64,000 nucleotides of DNA, taken from positions 1,200,501 through 1,264,500 of the forward strand of contig OX359189.1 in assembly GCA_947172415.1 (NCBI GenBank), written 5' to 3'. This DNA is from Chondrosia reniformis (Eukaryota > Porifera > Demospongiae > Chondrillida > Chondrillidae). Shown piece after piece: positions 35,601-49,600 of this stretch. Within the stretch, counting starts at the first letter, position 1. Each line of letters opens with the position of its first letter. The notes under the pieces are model-generated. The model was not told where the DNA came from, made no database searches, and was given only the letters and a program-made list of their open reading frames with translations. The position numbers and the translations under genes are program-made.

Positions 35601-38600
35601 TTATCTCCATTTGCATGCTATTGATTGCAATGTACGTACGTATGTAGTTTCAGACTATAAGCCAACATCATATATAATGTACATTGTATACAGTGCACTC
35701 TGCCTAATCCGCCATCGCTTTATCTGCCAAACCGCACAATCCGCTGACCTTCTCCTGCACGAATTCATTTGTATTACAAAACTATATAGATACACCAATA
35801 ACCCGTAAATCCGCCATCCGCCATAGTTTTTTGACATCAATTCTGCATAATATATTGTTTACGTACCACTTAATCTGCCATCAGCCCTTTTAACATTTCT
35901 TCAGTCGTTTACATAACGCTTTAGTCGTTTACATAACACCTCAGCGTTTGCTACAGTTGTCTACCGTTATGGCGTCAAAAAGTTTAAGGACTGATTTATC
36001 TATTGCGAAGAAGAAAGAAATCTGTGACTACAAGGATAAGAATACGAAGGCCACTCAAGACCAGATCACTGTCTGACTATTTTTGTACATAGTTATATAA
36101 TCTTACACTTTTATGCATGTAGTATTTATACATTTTACACATTTTCAATGACAAAAGTCGTGATAAACTTGGCTTCATATTGTATAATCCCCCATAAAAT
36201 TGCCTAAACCAATTACGGCAGATAAAGCGGAGTGCACTGTATACTGTAATACACTATATGCACATTAGAAAACCATATCTCAAAAATTTGAATTTCTTAA
36301 GGCATGATAATTATAGCTAAACAAAATGAGTGACAACATTTTAATGTACATACATATAAAACGTTATCATTACCTCTCTTTTGTCCTTAGGTCCCACCAT
36401 GGTATAAAGAAGCCATAGATAAACATGGCTTTGTTATTGTAAGAGTTAATCGAAGTGTGTTCACTGGCTCATCTCGTGTGGGTAAGACCTCATTAAAGTA
36501 CAACTTGCTCCACAATAAGCCAAGGCCAAGGAAGGATAAGAAAAGTACTGACTTACTTGAGGCACCAGAAATAGCCATGATTTCAGAGGCATATGTCCCA
36601 GATGGGTCTGTTCTTTGGGAAGAAGCTAAAGATGAATTTCTTGGAAAAATGTTTTCACATGCAGAAATCAAATCCAAAAAAAAGCTACCAACTGTGAAGC
36701 TCCCCTCAAATGAGCAACCTGTACCAGCTAGCAATTCTACAAGTGAAGAGGTTGTAGATGAAGATGAAAGTCTGTCAGATGACTCTTCACAAGAAGCAGC
36801 CGACTCATCAGATGATGATAGCAATCTCATGTTGCTATATGATGCACACAAATCATTTCTGGAGCGATACCACAGCAAATCTGAACATGACGTTCAGCTG
36901 AAGGATGTCACATTCATCTATCTTCTAGACACAGGTGGGCAGCCATCCTTTCAGGAAGCGCTTCCAATGTTGCTGGATTTTCCCTGCAACTTTGTTCACA
37001 CATTCAATGCTTCTCGCAAGCTCACAGATACCATCATCGATACCTACTGCAGAGATGGCAAGACAGAGGAGAAATCTGAAGGGGAAAATAGCCAAACCAG
37101 TTGGGAGCTCATGCAGCAATCTCTAATGTCAGCCTATACTATGTCACTGAAGCACAAACATTATCTGAAAAAGTTTGGTAGAAATGATCCCAAGCTGCGA
37201 ATCTTCATCGTTGGTACACATCTAGGCAAGTTAAAGGGTTCTCCTGATAAAGAGGAAGTGTTAATTTCTCATGATAAGGTCCTTAGGCAAATCGAGTCCA
37301 AAGTATACCATATGTTCAGAAAATTTCCAAAGGTCACCTACCAAGACCACAGAGCTTATGTGCTTTTAGATAGCCAATTTGAAGGTGAAGAAGATGAAAT
37401 TGATCATAGCAAAAAGGCCTTGGCTGATCTTCGTCAGCAGCTTTCTAATAAGGAAGCATGCATGGAATTGGCTGTACCAAAGTTGTGGTATTGTCTGCTA
37501 CTCATTACTCGTAAAATCAAAAAGAAAATGTGGCACTATTCTGACCTGAAGAGATTTTGTATCAAAAAGTCTTACATTTATGAGGATCTTGCAGATGAGC
37601 AGTTTAAAGCGATCCTTTCTCTTTTCCATTCTCTGGGATTTTATGTCTACTTCCACAAGCCAGATAAAATGAGCAGCGAATTCAATTTAGTTTGCACAGA
37701 TGCCACTTTTCTATATCAGGAGATTTCCAAATTCCTTACTGTACAATATGCAGATAATGATCCAATTCTTGATTTATTTAGGAAAACGGGTGACATATCA
37801 GCTGTGAAAGCACAAGATCTATTTGATGCTCTTAGTGTTGACCCGAGCATTCCGCCGGCATGGCTCCTCAGTGTACTCCATCATGTAGGGATAGCTGCCA
37901 AGATCTCTCAGGGTAGTAATGACCACTATTTCTTGCCCTCTGTTCTCCCCAGTAGGAATGCTCTAGATTTGCTACCACAAAGAGGCACTGTAGATAATCT
38001 TAGTTTTACCATTTCCTGCAAAACCGATTTTCTTGATGTCCAATTTTATGGCCTACCCACTGGTGTATTCCATCGTCTGGTGGTAGATATGGCGAATAGG
38101 TCCAGCACCACGGATGCAGAAAGTTTACACACCTGGGATAGTTACTCTGACCAATCGAATAGTAACATTATAAAATTTCATATTGATGATATTTACTCAG
38201 ACGTTTACTTGGTTAGGAAGGTAGACCACATTGAGCTAGTATTATTGGTCTGTGAGTATTACCCCTCCCTTGATGCTCATAAGCTTAAAGAGCTCTGCAC
38301 TGCAATTAAATGCGAAATGAACAGGCGAATTAAGTACGTTTTGGAAAGCCTCTTTGGGAAGGATCTCAGCCAAGTTACCCTCAAGACGGGAGTGCCATGT
38401 ACTTGTACATCCTGTCAGAAGAGTGCTACTGAGCATTTGTTACTTCTGATTGACCAGATTGCTGGCAAATGTACCAAGACTAAGGAACGAAAAGAACTCC
38501 AACCAAGGCAGTCTATTTGGATGGGGAAGGTAATGATAAAGTATCTACTACCAGAAATCACTGTTAGCACACAGTATGTTCTATTTTCACTTTATACTGT

Positions 38601-40100
38601 GAAAAGAACCTTTTCCCCGCTAATTGATATGATTTGCTTTAGTCTGGCCACACTTATACTTTATTAATTTACAGAATGTCACATTTTAAATAGGAATGCT
38701 GCAGTAGCTGTATAACTCTTACTATTGGCTCGACAGTGAATTCACTGCTGTATATGTAGACATTGTTCTGATTGTGCAACCATTTAAGCAAATATTCATC
38801 ACAATTCATTTAATCCTTATAATATTATTCCTATATATGCATATATCTCCTAGCTAATTATAGCATTGATAGCATACGTACTTCATTCCAAATAGTTAAC
38901 ATCTGTTTATATATTTATTTTTGTAGGAAGTAGGAGTTGAGGGAAGACTTGAAAAGAATGACAACTATTGGTTCTTAAATGATTCAGAATCAGGTAAGTT
39001 AACATTGCACTCCTTATATTAAGAGTGGTTGATATGGCATTCAAGGTAAATCTTTTGTCAGTTATTAAGTTATAGGCATAGGAAGTGGTCCGGTTGGTCT
39101 GGGTTTAGCCAGACCACTTTTTGCTACTCAACTAAGTCTTTTAACTTCCTCTAGGTCAGCACTAGGCAGAAACTTCAGCTGAGGTCAAACCAAGTATTTG
39201 TTCCCTATAGTTGTGACAGTTTTCTGTTCTCCTCATCTGCCTATTACAGTGCATAGACCAGACCACTTTCAAATTGCTTCCTATGTTCCTGATATTGAAT
39301 AAATATACCTATTTGGAGATTAACAAACTGCTTCATATGTCTCCAAAGACTTTATATGCATGTGTGAAAGCTTTGTTAAATATTTGTCTTATAATTTTGC
39401 AATTTTGTAATTATAGCAACTCCTGATCAAAGTCAAGCGACCAAGAGGAATAGAAAAAGGCCAGTTCTCCAGGTTTGTTTGTATAAAGTGTACGTAGTTC
39501 ATACAGTATATCTTTTGAAAGGATCATCTTTGACTTTTAGAGCATCTAAATCTTAGACGTTTCAACCCCGATGGTCTTCTTCAGTGACTAAGGTCTGCAA
39601 GTGTCTACTTTTATAGGCCTTGGTTCCCACCATTTTCGAATATCTCATCAATGACATCATCCATTACATTTCCAGGGGAAGGAGAAGAAAGGGAAGTACT
39701 CATAAAAAGTGTTTTCAGCCTAGATTCTAACCGGATCTTCAAGTGTCTCTGCCTATAAAGTAGACACCTACAGACCAACATCAGTCACTGAAGAAGACCC
39801 TTGGGGTCGAAACATCTGATAATCAAAAGAGACAACAAAACTGTGTCTTTAGACGCTCTAAAAGTTGAAAGATGATCCTTTCAAAAGATAAGTTCGATGC
39901 AGTTACGTAGAAGGAATCCTTACTCTATTTCATACAGTATGTTTATAAACAAATATTTTGTATAACACAATAGTATGTATATATTTATGTATATAAAGGC
40001 ACATATGTATTTTGATCTACAGTATGAACCAAGTGCTAGTCAATCAAGCAATGTCAGCAGTAAAAAAACAAGAAAAAATGAAAAACATTTTAATAGCTGA
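32678..40100 (+). CDS. Death-CARD-ROC-COR protein, copy 3 (intact, lacks C-terminal Death)
   Basis: Exons 32678-32702, 32782-33072 (Death 1), 33481-33624 (three 11-aa repeats), 34000-34323 (CARD-like), 34845-34951, 36391-38529 (ROC-COR), 38927-38993, 39417-39472, 40023-40100. They join in frame to about 1076 aa. P-loop GSSRVGKTS is at about residues 323-331 and DTGGQP near 477. After ROC-COR the sequence around 39075 jumps across the two exons that encode the acidic linker and Death 2 in copy 2; because the flanking introns are both phase 1, the frame survives and ends in a basic Ser/Lys-rich tail (KKTRKNEKHFNS). The gene sits directly before the real SPAG17. The role as an innate-type signalling scaffold is inferred from domains only. 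Confidence 0.85.
35247..35550 (-). mobile_element. Decayed ribozyme-element relative (block copy 3)
   Basis: Orthologous to 9659-9966 and 23293-23600; the hammerhead-like stretch is about 35370-35443 on the minus strand, with a mutated core. Confidence 0.7.
35691..36239. mobile_element. Tigger/pogo-like MITE, family A (block copy 3)
   Basis: Orthologous to the MITEs at 10108 and 23748; TA-flanked CAGTGCACTC ends. A piece of the same family was reused in the rearrangement junction at 30277-30321. Confidence 0.9.
39509..39890. mobile_element. Foldback element without nested MITE (block copy 3)
   Basis: Orthologous to 14621-15360 and 28376-28744, in the last intron of the copy 3 gene; it also shows the empty site for the family B MITE. 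Confidence 0.8.
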
Positions 40101-40630
40101 CACAATGCAGGATTATAATAGATAATGTTTTCTTGGTTTTTCTTGGCTCAAGGTTAATATATGCAATCATATTTAGCTACACTAGACTAATTGAACTAAT
40201 ATCCACTATCCACTCTTTCAAGTTTTTATATTTTGCACACTATGTAGTACTTGGTGTTTATTTGTATATATATTTACTATTGATAAGAAATCTTTGGATA
40301 CATATTTGCATAATCAGTGTATACCAAGGCTAATGTACTTGTGATTGAATTGCAGTAAAGTAATGTCAGGGAGTGTGGTATAGTATACTTTCTAATTGAG
40401 GATGAACACTTGAGGTCTCAGGAATAAGCAAAGGTGGATGCTAATACTTGGTGTCAGCATTCACAGATATCTATAAAGCATATCCAATGAATTTTAGAAA
40501 TTTGATGTATAGGCCTTAGGCCCTATCTACGTAGATCTCTTACCATACATCTCATATACTAGTATAAAACTGGTTTGGATATATTGATGTATACGTTTCT
40601 ATGGTAATACAATATGGCGACTGATACATA
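40101..40630 (+). promoter_or_regulatory. Region upstream of SPAG17 (presumed promoter)
   Basis: No coding exon is seen. The last part, with tttctatggtaatacaatat just before the ATG, is conserved in every SPAG17 5' copy in the window (6040, 16208, 19660, 29500), consistent with a 5' leader or core promoter. Confidence 0.4.
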
Positions 40631-43600
40631 ATGTCCAAGGGGAAAAAGTCTGCAGGAAAATCGCAGCCAAGCGCTGCAGATGGAAACTGGGAGAAGCTTT
40701 TAGCCGATGATACTCTGTACAAGGTTCGTGTAAGCATATGTAACAGATCATAACAAGGTACCAAACCGAGCGAAATTGAACAAGATTGAGTATACTCGCC
40801 TAGTCGTGCTGTAAGCTTGCAGTTCAACTAGTGCTGAGCTGATAGATTCACTTCTGTTACACTATTTCTGGTTATTTCCTAGGATGACTGGAAACCTTAC
40901 ATTGTATTTATCGAGGGAGAAGGACGACCCTCTGAGGAACACTTGGACGCGCTGATGCCAGTAGTGGAGAAAGGATACAGGCGCAAATTTGGATGTATCG
41001 TGAAGAGTCAACTGCTAGTCTCTGTAAGTTACTATTTATAAAGTGTGTGATTACTTAGGTCAGTTTCGGCTGTTGTTGGTCATTGCAGGCAAAGAACGAC
41101 CTTCAGAAATCCCAAGCGGCGGCCCCGAGTGGGGGTAAAAAGAGCAAGCAAGCGGCCGCCCCCAGCGCTCTCCTTCCTCATATTGCAGCCTGTGAGCAAG
41201 CAGTGAGCTCAGCATCATCATATATATACGTAGCATTGGTTGGACCAGGTCTTATAGACTGTACTCATATAACTGCATGCAAAGGTCGTACATTCAGTTT
41301 AGCTAAGTGTTCTGTATACATACGTACAAGCTTATCAAGTAGCAGGAGACCTTTGTATATGTATACTCATATGTATATACGTAGGTACATACATATAGGT
41401 ACGTACATATGTGTACATATGCGTGTATGTTGGACTTGTGTAGTTTCAAAATTTTTATAGAAAATGGCTTGTTAAATAAATGGCTGTACCCCCTTCTCAG
41501 GTAACAGCTTCAGAGGAAGGTACTCTCACTGACAGTTTGTTAGCAAAGTTGCTCAAATACAAAATGATAAGAATGCGTGATGCTGAAATTGAGAAGCGAA
41601 ATGCAAAGGTACGTATATCTACAGTATAGGCCAACAAGTAATCAGATAGACCCAGCTATACGTACGTACATGGTCCATCCTTAACTGACCACTCGACTGA
41701 GACGGTAAATTTGTGTATTTTGATGTTGCAGGCAGCTGGAGTGGTGGACAAAGGCAATGTGAAGGGAGACGATGCAAAGGGAAAGAAAGGCAAGTCGGCC
41801 GGTAAGGCAAAGGGAAAGACAACTCCGGCTGTGGACACAGAGGCTTCAGTACCAGTTCCAAGTCTCCCTCCAACTGAGATGAAGAAGAGAGGAGAGGAGG
41901 GAGATGGACCACCTCCAATAAGTATGCACTTGTCTACCTATATTTTGTATATGTACATTTGTATTATGTACGTATGTTAGCTTTAGTGTGTTCCACTGTT
42001 GCTAGATGATGAACCAAAGGACGGTCCTGACTACTACATACTTGTCACTGGGTTCTCCAGTATTGAGATCCTCTCTGAGCTGAAGCAGCTTGGGATCAAA
42101 GCAGATGCATTAATAAAGGTCAGTTTGCTGCTCAACAAGTTTTGTAATTCCACATGTAAACATGTACGTACATACGTATGTATGTAATTCCATATGTACA
42201 TACGTACATGTGTACATAGGTAAAGAACCCAGATCCAGATCAGGTTGAGGCAGAAAGACAGGCCAAGAAATCCCTCAGCCCACATAGAGGAGCTGCCACT
42301 GAGCTTCAGACAGAGGATGAGGAGGAGCTGAGGAAGAAGAGAGAGGCAGAAGAAGCAAGACAGCAGCAGTTAAATGAGTTTTGGAAGTTTGTGGAGCCAC
42401 TAGTGGAGTCTACGGAGTCAGGCTCAATGTTGAGGGACATGGCTCAAGTGGATATCTCACCACCAAAGGCCTTGGTACCAGAGAGGACTGATGAAAAGGT
42501 TCCTTAATAGTAGTAGTAGTATGAGCGTATTGATATTCTAAAGTACGTACATAGGTACCGTATGTACAGTAATGTACATACATACGTATGCATAATGTTA
42601 ACAAAGGCGATGCTATTCGTACATATGTACGTACATAAGTATTATTCTGAAACATACTACATCTTAAAGTGTAGATGCATATCCTACAAATATATACATA
42701 TACACATACCATCATGATTTTATTTATACAGTATGGTACGTAAATACAGATTAGTTAGTGTAGGGATTGTGTGTTACAGAAATGCGAGAATAAATCAGAT
42801 GGTCAGGTTAACTGTGCATGCATGTTTGTTCTGTTAATAGTTCTCTTTGTATTTGCATATATGATAACAGTAGAATACGTATGTTGACAAGTCTATATCC
42901 TCTTCCACAGGAGGCCTATGGATTGGAGTTCTTTGAGAAGGTGGCTCTCCTATTGTATGAGCTGTTGGAGACATTTAAACAGTACAAACGCTACATACAG
43001 TATGTGGACTTTATAGATCTCACTCCTCCCACCCCCGGTCCCCAGGAGCTGTTTCTCACCCCCACACCCTCAACCACAGTACTCCCTCAAGCTAGTGAGT
43101 ACACACATGCATAGGGATGTATCTGTTCCTTAGTGAGTACACATGTGCATAGAGACGTATCTGTTCCTTAGAGAGTTCACATGTGTATAGGGACGTGTCT
43201 GTTCCTTAGTGAGTTCACATGTGCATAGGGACGTGTCTGTTCCTTAGTGAGTACACATGTGCATAGAGACGTATCTGTTCCTTAGAGAGTTCACATGTGT
43301 ATAGGGACGTGTCTGTTCCTTAGTGAGTTCACATGTGTATAGGGACGTGTCTGTTCCTTAGTGAGTACACATGTGCATAGGGACGTGTCTGTTCCTTAGT
43401 GAGTACACATGTGTATAGAGACGTGTCTGTTCCTTAGTGAGTACACATGTGCATAGGGACGTGTCTGTTCCTTAGTGAGTACACATGTGCATAGAGACAT
43501 ATCTGTTCCTTAGTGAGTACACATGTGCATAGGGACATATCTATTCCTTAGTGAGTACACATGTGTATAGAGACGTATCTGTTCCTTAGTGAGTGCACAT

Positions 43601-46600
43601 ACATAGTACCTTTATGCTAACTCCTCCTCCCCAGGCACCCCATCAGTTCAGCCTGGTGTCAAGCCTGCCTCCTCCACTAGTGTCCTGAAGGAGAAGTCTC
43701 CCACGGAGACCTATAGTCACAGGTACTATGATGAGCTGCTGAGGGAGGTACCACAGGAGTGTGTCTCCGTACCTCTCATTCTGTACAGTATGGTGGAACA
43801 GGTGCGCCAGTATACTGACTGAATTATATTATGTTCTTATGTAGTATACATTTGTATGTACATAACTACGTACGTACGTATGTATATAACTCTCTCACAT
43901 GTATGCATGTACATATGTAAGTACTGTTTGGAAGGTACGCTCCCTGAGGCCATTTGAGCACTCAGGATGACAATCTCTTCTCTCTCATACACTGTGTACA
44001 GAGGTACAATACAGGTACATACTCTATAGCTTTGCACACCTCACCCTTTTTGTCCTTTGCTTTGCATGATACAGGTGTCTGTGAATTTAAGTGAAACCAA
44101 TCCTTTGGCTTACAAAGATGAGGTGAGGTCTGTAGTCGACACCTCAGTCTTTACCAACTTTGTCACTCAACTAGCTCTACCTGATGATCAGAAGGAGGTG
44201 AGGGACACACCTCTTGTTCACACAGTATGCCTCTTGTACATACCATTGCAACCAGTGTCTGTGTCCGTCTGTGTCCGTCTGTGTCTGTGTCCGTCTGTGT
44301 CTGTGTCCATCTGTGTCTGTGTCCATCTGTGTCTGTGTCCATCTGTGTCTGTGTCCATCTGTGTCTGTGTCCATCTGTGTCTGTGTCCATCTGTGTCTGT
44401 GTCCATCTGTGTCTCTGTCTCTGTCTGTGTGTATCCTACTTTTCAACATGTACATGTACATAGGTATGAATATGTACAGTTGTGCACATGTATGTACTTC
44501 TGCAGAAGCTAATCATAGAAGATAATGATGGAGAACCATGCGAAGACCTGGCTCCACTTGGGAGATCCATCCCTCCTGTCAATGAGCAGGGTCCTACTGT
44601 TCTTCCTTATTCAGATGAATCAGCTCGCAGACTCTACCATCTGAAGAATGGTAAACTTCTGGATGTGGCTGCAGCTGAGAGCCACATGAGAAAGCTTTCC
44701 TTTAACAATCGGGTGCTTCATCTTCCTCAGCTGGGAGAACAGCTGGCCAAACAGATCGACTCACAAATTCATGCACTGCAGCACTTGGCCTCTGAAAACA
44801 TATCCCAACAGGTATGTCTACCACATATATGTACGTACACATATACATATGCTACTGTCGTACTGTTCTTAACTGTCTCTTCTTTATTTATTAAGATTGT
44901 ATTATAATGGTACTGCTCTTTTTAGAGCTTTAAATGTACATCTGTACATACATATGTGTACTTGTACGTATACTAAAGAACAAATGAGACCAATTGTATC
45001 AGTTTCAACATCTCTTAGCTCATGGTGTACTATATCGCTTACTATATCTCTTACTACGTATGTATATGGCTTACTATATCACTTACTATATCGCTTACTA
45101 CGTACGTATATTGCTTACTATATCGCTTACTATATTGCTTACTGTATCGCTTACTATATCGCTTACTATATAGCTTACTATATCTCTTACTATATCACTT
45201 ACTATATCACTTACTACGTATATCTCTTGTAGCTGATGAAAACTCAGTTGGTTCAGTTGGCCTTTGAGCAGATGGTTCTTACCAGTGCAAGTACTGATAA
45301 CAGTGATCTTGTCATCAAGGAAGACAATCAACTTATACAATCCAGTTTGAAGGTAGATTGGCCCTTCTCCATTTCTCTGACGTCTCCAACAGACAGTGGA
45401 CCAGAAGGACCAGACTCTCAGACTGCACTTGTTAAAAGGGAGAACCAGACTGACCGGTTGGTCAAGGGAAGCCCAGAGGACTCTGACACCACTGACATTC
45501 CACTCCTTCAGTTGCCATCCTCTGTCTACTCTCTGGATGACTTCTGTGTGTTGGAGAGGCTCAAAAAAGATCACGTTCTACAGCTGCTGGCACAAGAGGG
45601 TCAGATCCGCCCATATTTAGACGTCTACTACCACAAGGCTACCAAATCCCTCCTCCTGGCATCCCATAGTGGGTTCAACTCCAATCTCAGGGAGCAATGC
45701 CTCTGGGAGAGGCAGGTACACTCACAAGTGGGATTCAACAACTACATCAGACACTGCACTGCCAAATATGGTGATATGGTATGTAAGGACCAGTTTTTTG
45801 AAATGACCACCCATACATAATGTATGTACATATTATTGATGCAGTTAAATAATATTATTAGCTTATTGTGTTAATGTTCTATCCTACCTGTGTAAGGTTG
45901 ACGATGTTTGGTTCAAAGATGAAGAGAGAAAAGCTAAAGAATTAAGTGAGTGGCAGCAGATGGTGGAGGAGAAGATCAAGCAGTACAAGGAGCAGGCGGC
46001 TGCCGATGTGGCTGAAGAAGAGTCTAAACAGAAGAGTGCCAAGGGCGGTAAGAAGACTTCCCAGAAGAAGGATACTGGAGGGAAGACCTCAGCTAAAGGA
46101 AAGACATCAGCCACAGGGAAGAAGCAAAAGGATGCTGTGGATGAAACTGAAACAGTAACAGCTACCTCATTGGGGCTGGGGGAGTTTGAGTTCAATCCCA
46201 GTAGAGCTTTCTCTGGCTACAGTATAGGAGATAAAGTTCTCTTGCTTAAATCTACAGTCTCCACTGCTTATTCTCCAGATGGACATCAGGTGAGTACGTA
46301 CGTATATATTGGTATAAGTATATGTATACACTTTAAGGATTGATGAACCTCATTGTATTGGTCTATGTGACATCTATAGTACATACTGTAGGTCAGTATT
46401 TTTCTAACGTACATATTGCCACCTCCTATAAAGATTTTGTTATCAATTTACCTACATGCATGTAAACGTACATGAATATGTAGATAAGAGTGTTTTCCAG
46501 TGATCCTGTGGATGCCAGGCCACGGAGGCACTTCTCTGTTGTTGGACCTGATATTGGTATGAGTGTGTCGCTACAGTTGACAGACAAGAAAGAGGAGATG

Positions 46601-49600
46601 ATTGCTGCACTGAAAGAGAGGAAAACAAAGCCAACGACTACAGGATCCTTGGCTCCCGTTCAAGAGACAGAGGGTGGTGATGGAAAGACAGAGGATGAAT
46701 GTGAACAAGGAGATAGACTGTCTTCTGAAGGACCAACCCTTCCCAGTGGAGTGCAATCGGTTCTCTTCTCTGCCCAAATGGGTGACTATATACACATATC
46801 TACCAACCACTTTGGTCCAAACGGAGATAGATCCCTGCCACTACCTCCTAAACCAGAGCTACCTCCAGCACAGATTGAAGGTACAGTATACGTACCTTTT
46901 TAACATACATATACATAGATAAATGTATATATGTACGTACGTACATATATGATCGTTTTATCAACTACACTGTACTAATAGTAGATCTGTACTCACTACA
47001 ACACTATACAAATGTTACTACCAAAGAATGGCATGTTGACATCTACTGTACATATGTGTCCACGCATACTTATAGTAACCATTACATGTTGTTATTGTGT
47101 ATATTTTATGTCTTTGTTATTGTACTTTATAGATTCATCATCACGACCTGGTTCCCGGAAGGCCTCTGCAACACCAAAGAAGATGTCAAAGAAGGATCAG
47201 GAGGCGCAACAGGCACAACTTTTAGAGCAACAGAAGCAGTTGGAGCAGCAGAGGAGAGAGGAAGAAGAAAGGCTGACTGCTCTTTGGAGGGAGAAGGTGG
47301 AAAAGATAAAGGCAGAGAATCAGGTCCAACAGTTGAATGTGAGCACGGCTGCTGGGCTGCACATACATTGCAGAGTGGTTCCCTCCCCTCAAGGAGGAGA
47401 CACACCTCTTCTGAGCATCCATCAAATGTACCCAATTAAGACAGCAGGTACGTACCATTGGCAACATACATCTTTACATCATGTATACAGTTTCATTATA
47501 AAAACACTGGAAATATATTTTTAATAAAACTGCTTCACTTTGATGATATTTAGGTAGCCAGAGCTGTGAGAAGAACAGATTGCTAACTCTCAAGGAGACG
47601 TCTCGCACTCTGTATTCAGATGGTACACTAAACAAGGTGCTGGAAAATGGTTCCTTTGAGATTCTCTCACCAGAAGGGGTCATTTATAGATCTGCCAATG
47701 ACAAAGAAAGAGACATGTTTGTATCCTTGTGTTCCAATGACAAAGAAAGGCCTGTCACTGGAGGAAGTCAGCAAAAATCAGAAAATGAGGATGAAGGAAT
47801 GCCTCGCAGTACAAGTCGGGTGACATTCTCTGGTATACCTGGTGGGGAAGGAGATCGTCCAGTGGACAGTGCCAATCAACTGGGTGTGAAAGAAGACTCC
47901 TACTCTGAAGACATTTGGATCATAATTCTACCATCAGGCGAGCGCTATGCCTGGAAAAAGTGTAGTGCCAATGGAACTGGAAAGAAGCCATTAGTAAAGG
48001 AGACAATTAAAGAGGAGGCGACTGGACAGCAGGAGCTAAATGAGAATGGTAAACAAGAGGATCAAGAGGAAGAGAAAAATGATGAGAAGAAGGAATTGTT
48101 CCTACCTCTGAAAAGTTTAGAAATAAGTTCCTCAAAAGATCCAGTCACTAATGAGGTACACACAAGGACTGCCTTTCTAATTCCTTACTCATTGAAAACA
48201 CAGCAAATGCTGTCTTTTGAGCTCTATTCACTTCTTCCAATGTGCACACATCTAATCTACTGTGTAATAATGATGTTTTGTTTGTATAATGTGCTTGTTA
48301 ATGTGAACTTATATCCATGTTTTGTGTTTAGTAAATCTGTTTACTAGGTTTCCTGTTAATGTTTCTGTTCTCTATGTCAGGAAATGATTACTAGAGAAGA
48401 TAAAGTTATCTTTGTGAAGCGTCCAAATGGCCAGTTCGTAGTAGATTATCCAGATGGCACAAGATTTACAACACAATCCAAAAAGGATACGGCAGCCCTG
48501 GAGAGTTTCACAGTTGAATGCATGGGATATGCCAAGACTGTTTACAACTCTTCTGACAAAATGGTCCAGGTTTTCCTTCCTCATGATGTCACCATCTCCT
48601 GCTCTCTCACAGGAGACTACACCGTGGAGAAGGCTGGAGGAGACTGCTTGAGTTTCTCCTCCAAGGGTACAGCCACCTACCAGCCAGCACTAAACAAGTG
48701 CCAGTACGTAGTAGACTATTCCTTGAGTCAGGAAAACGTGATTACATGTGTTAAGTCTGCCAAACCGGTCATCACAGCTGACCTCGATGGTCAAATTAGT
48801 CCCAATTCAGTGGCTCTGGATGGAAGTGCCACCCATCACCTTCCCTCCCTGTATATTCTCGCGGCAGATGGGACCTGCTGTAGACTTACCTCCATGTCTG
48901 AGCTAAAGAGGTTGATGGGTGTGGCACAGTCCCACCCTAAGGGGATGGTCTTGGAGGACACCCTCCCTGGTGAGCCACTTCAGAAGAACATTACAGTTTT
49001 TGATGTAGACAACTCCTCAGATCCCTGTTACCATGTTCTGCCGTATAATGAGGAGAATATCATTCCGCCTAGCCTTCGTAATCTTGCCTATCCTTCCAGC
49101 ACTAGCACTGCCAACAGAAGCCGTACAGACGGATCCAAAAAGCCACGTTTTGGTGTCAATGTTGGAAAAGGTCTGATGATAGGTAGTCTTAAGCGTCCTT
49201 CACCTCCAGGTCCCATGCCAGTGGTAAAGGCTCTACTACACAGACATTTTGTAGTACCTCAGGATCATCCTAAAGCTGTACAATCTGCTGCACGAGAAGC
49301 TCTAGCAAGATATGTGGAATGGCGCAGCAAGGAAGAACAAAGCCTGAAGGACCTCCTTCCCAAGGACCTGCGCAGCGATGAAGAAAAGGCTGAAGCTACA
49401 AAGCAGCATACAGAGGCAATGGAAATGGCAGAAGAACAAGAAGTTCTGGAGACAGATAGTGAACTGTGGACAGGCTATGTCCAGAGATTAAAGGGAATTG
49501 ACAATGCCAGTTTGGCTAGTGTGGCATTGGAAAAACAGACAGAAATGTCAGAATCTGTGCAGCAGAAGATAGCTGAAAAGAAAAGAGAAAATCAGGAGAC

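Noticed and set aside
3243..41023. Triplicated block as an assembly artefact of merged haplotypes
   Set aside because: Not excluded, but two copies share the same non-homologous junction and differ by large structural changes, which fits true tandem copies better. Read depth or long reads would settle it.
41619..41918. 99-codon minus-strand frame rich in Pro, Leu and Ser
   Set aside because: It is the antisense of SPAG17 exon 5, a Lys/Ala-rich coding exon.
44163..44461. Several Asp/His/Arg-rich or Cys/Val-rich frames
   Set aside because: Products of the 16-bp GTGTCTGTGTCC repeat in SPAG17 intron 10.
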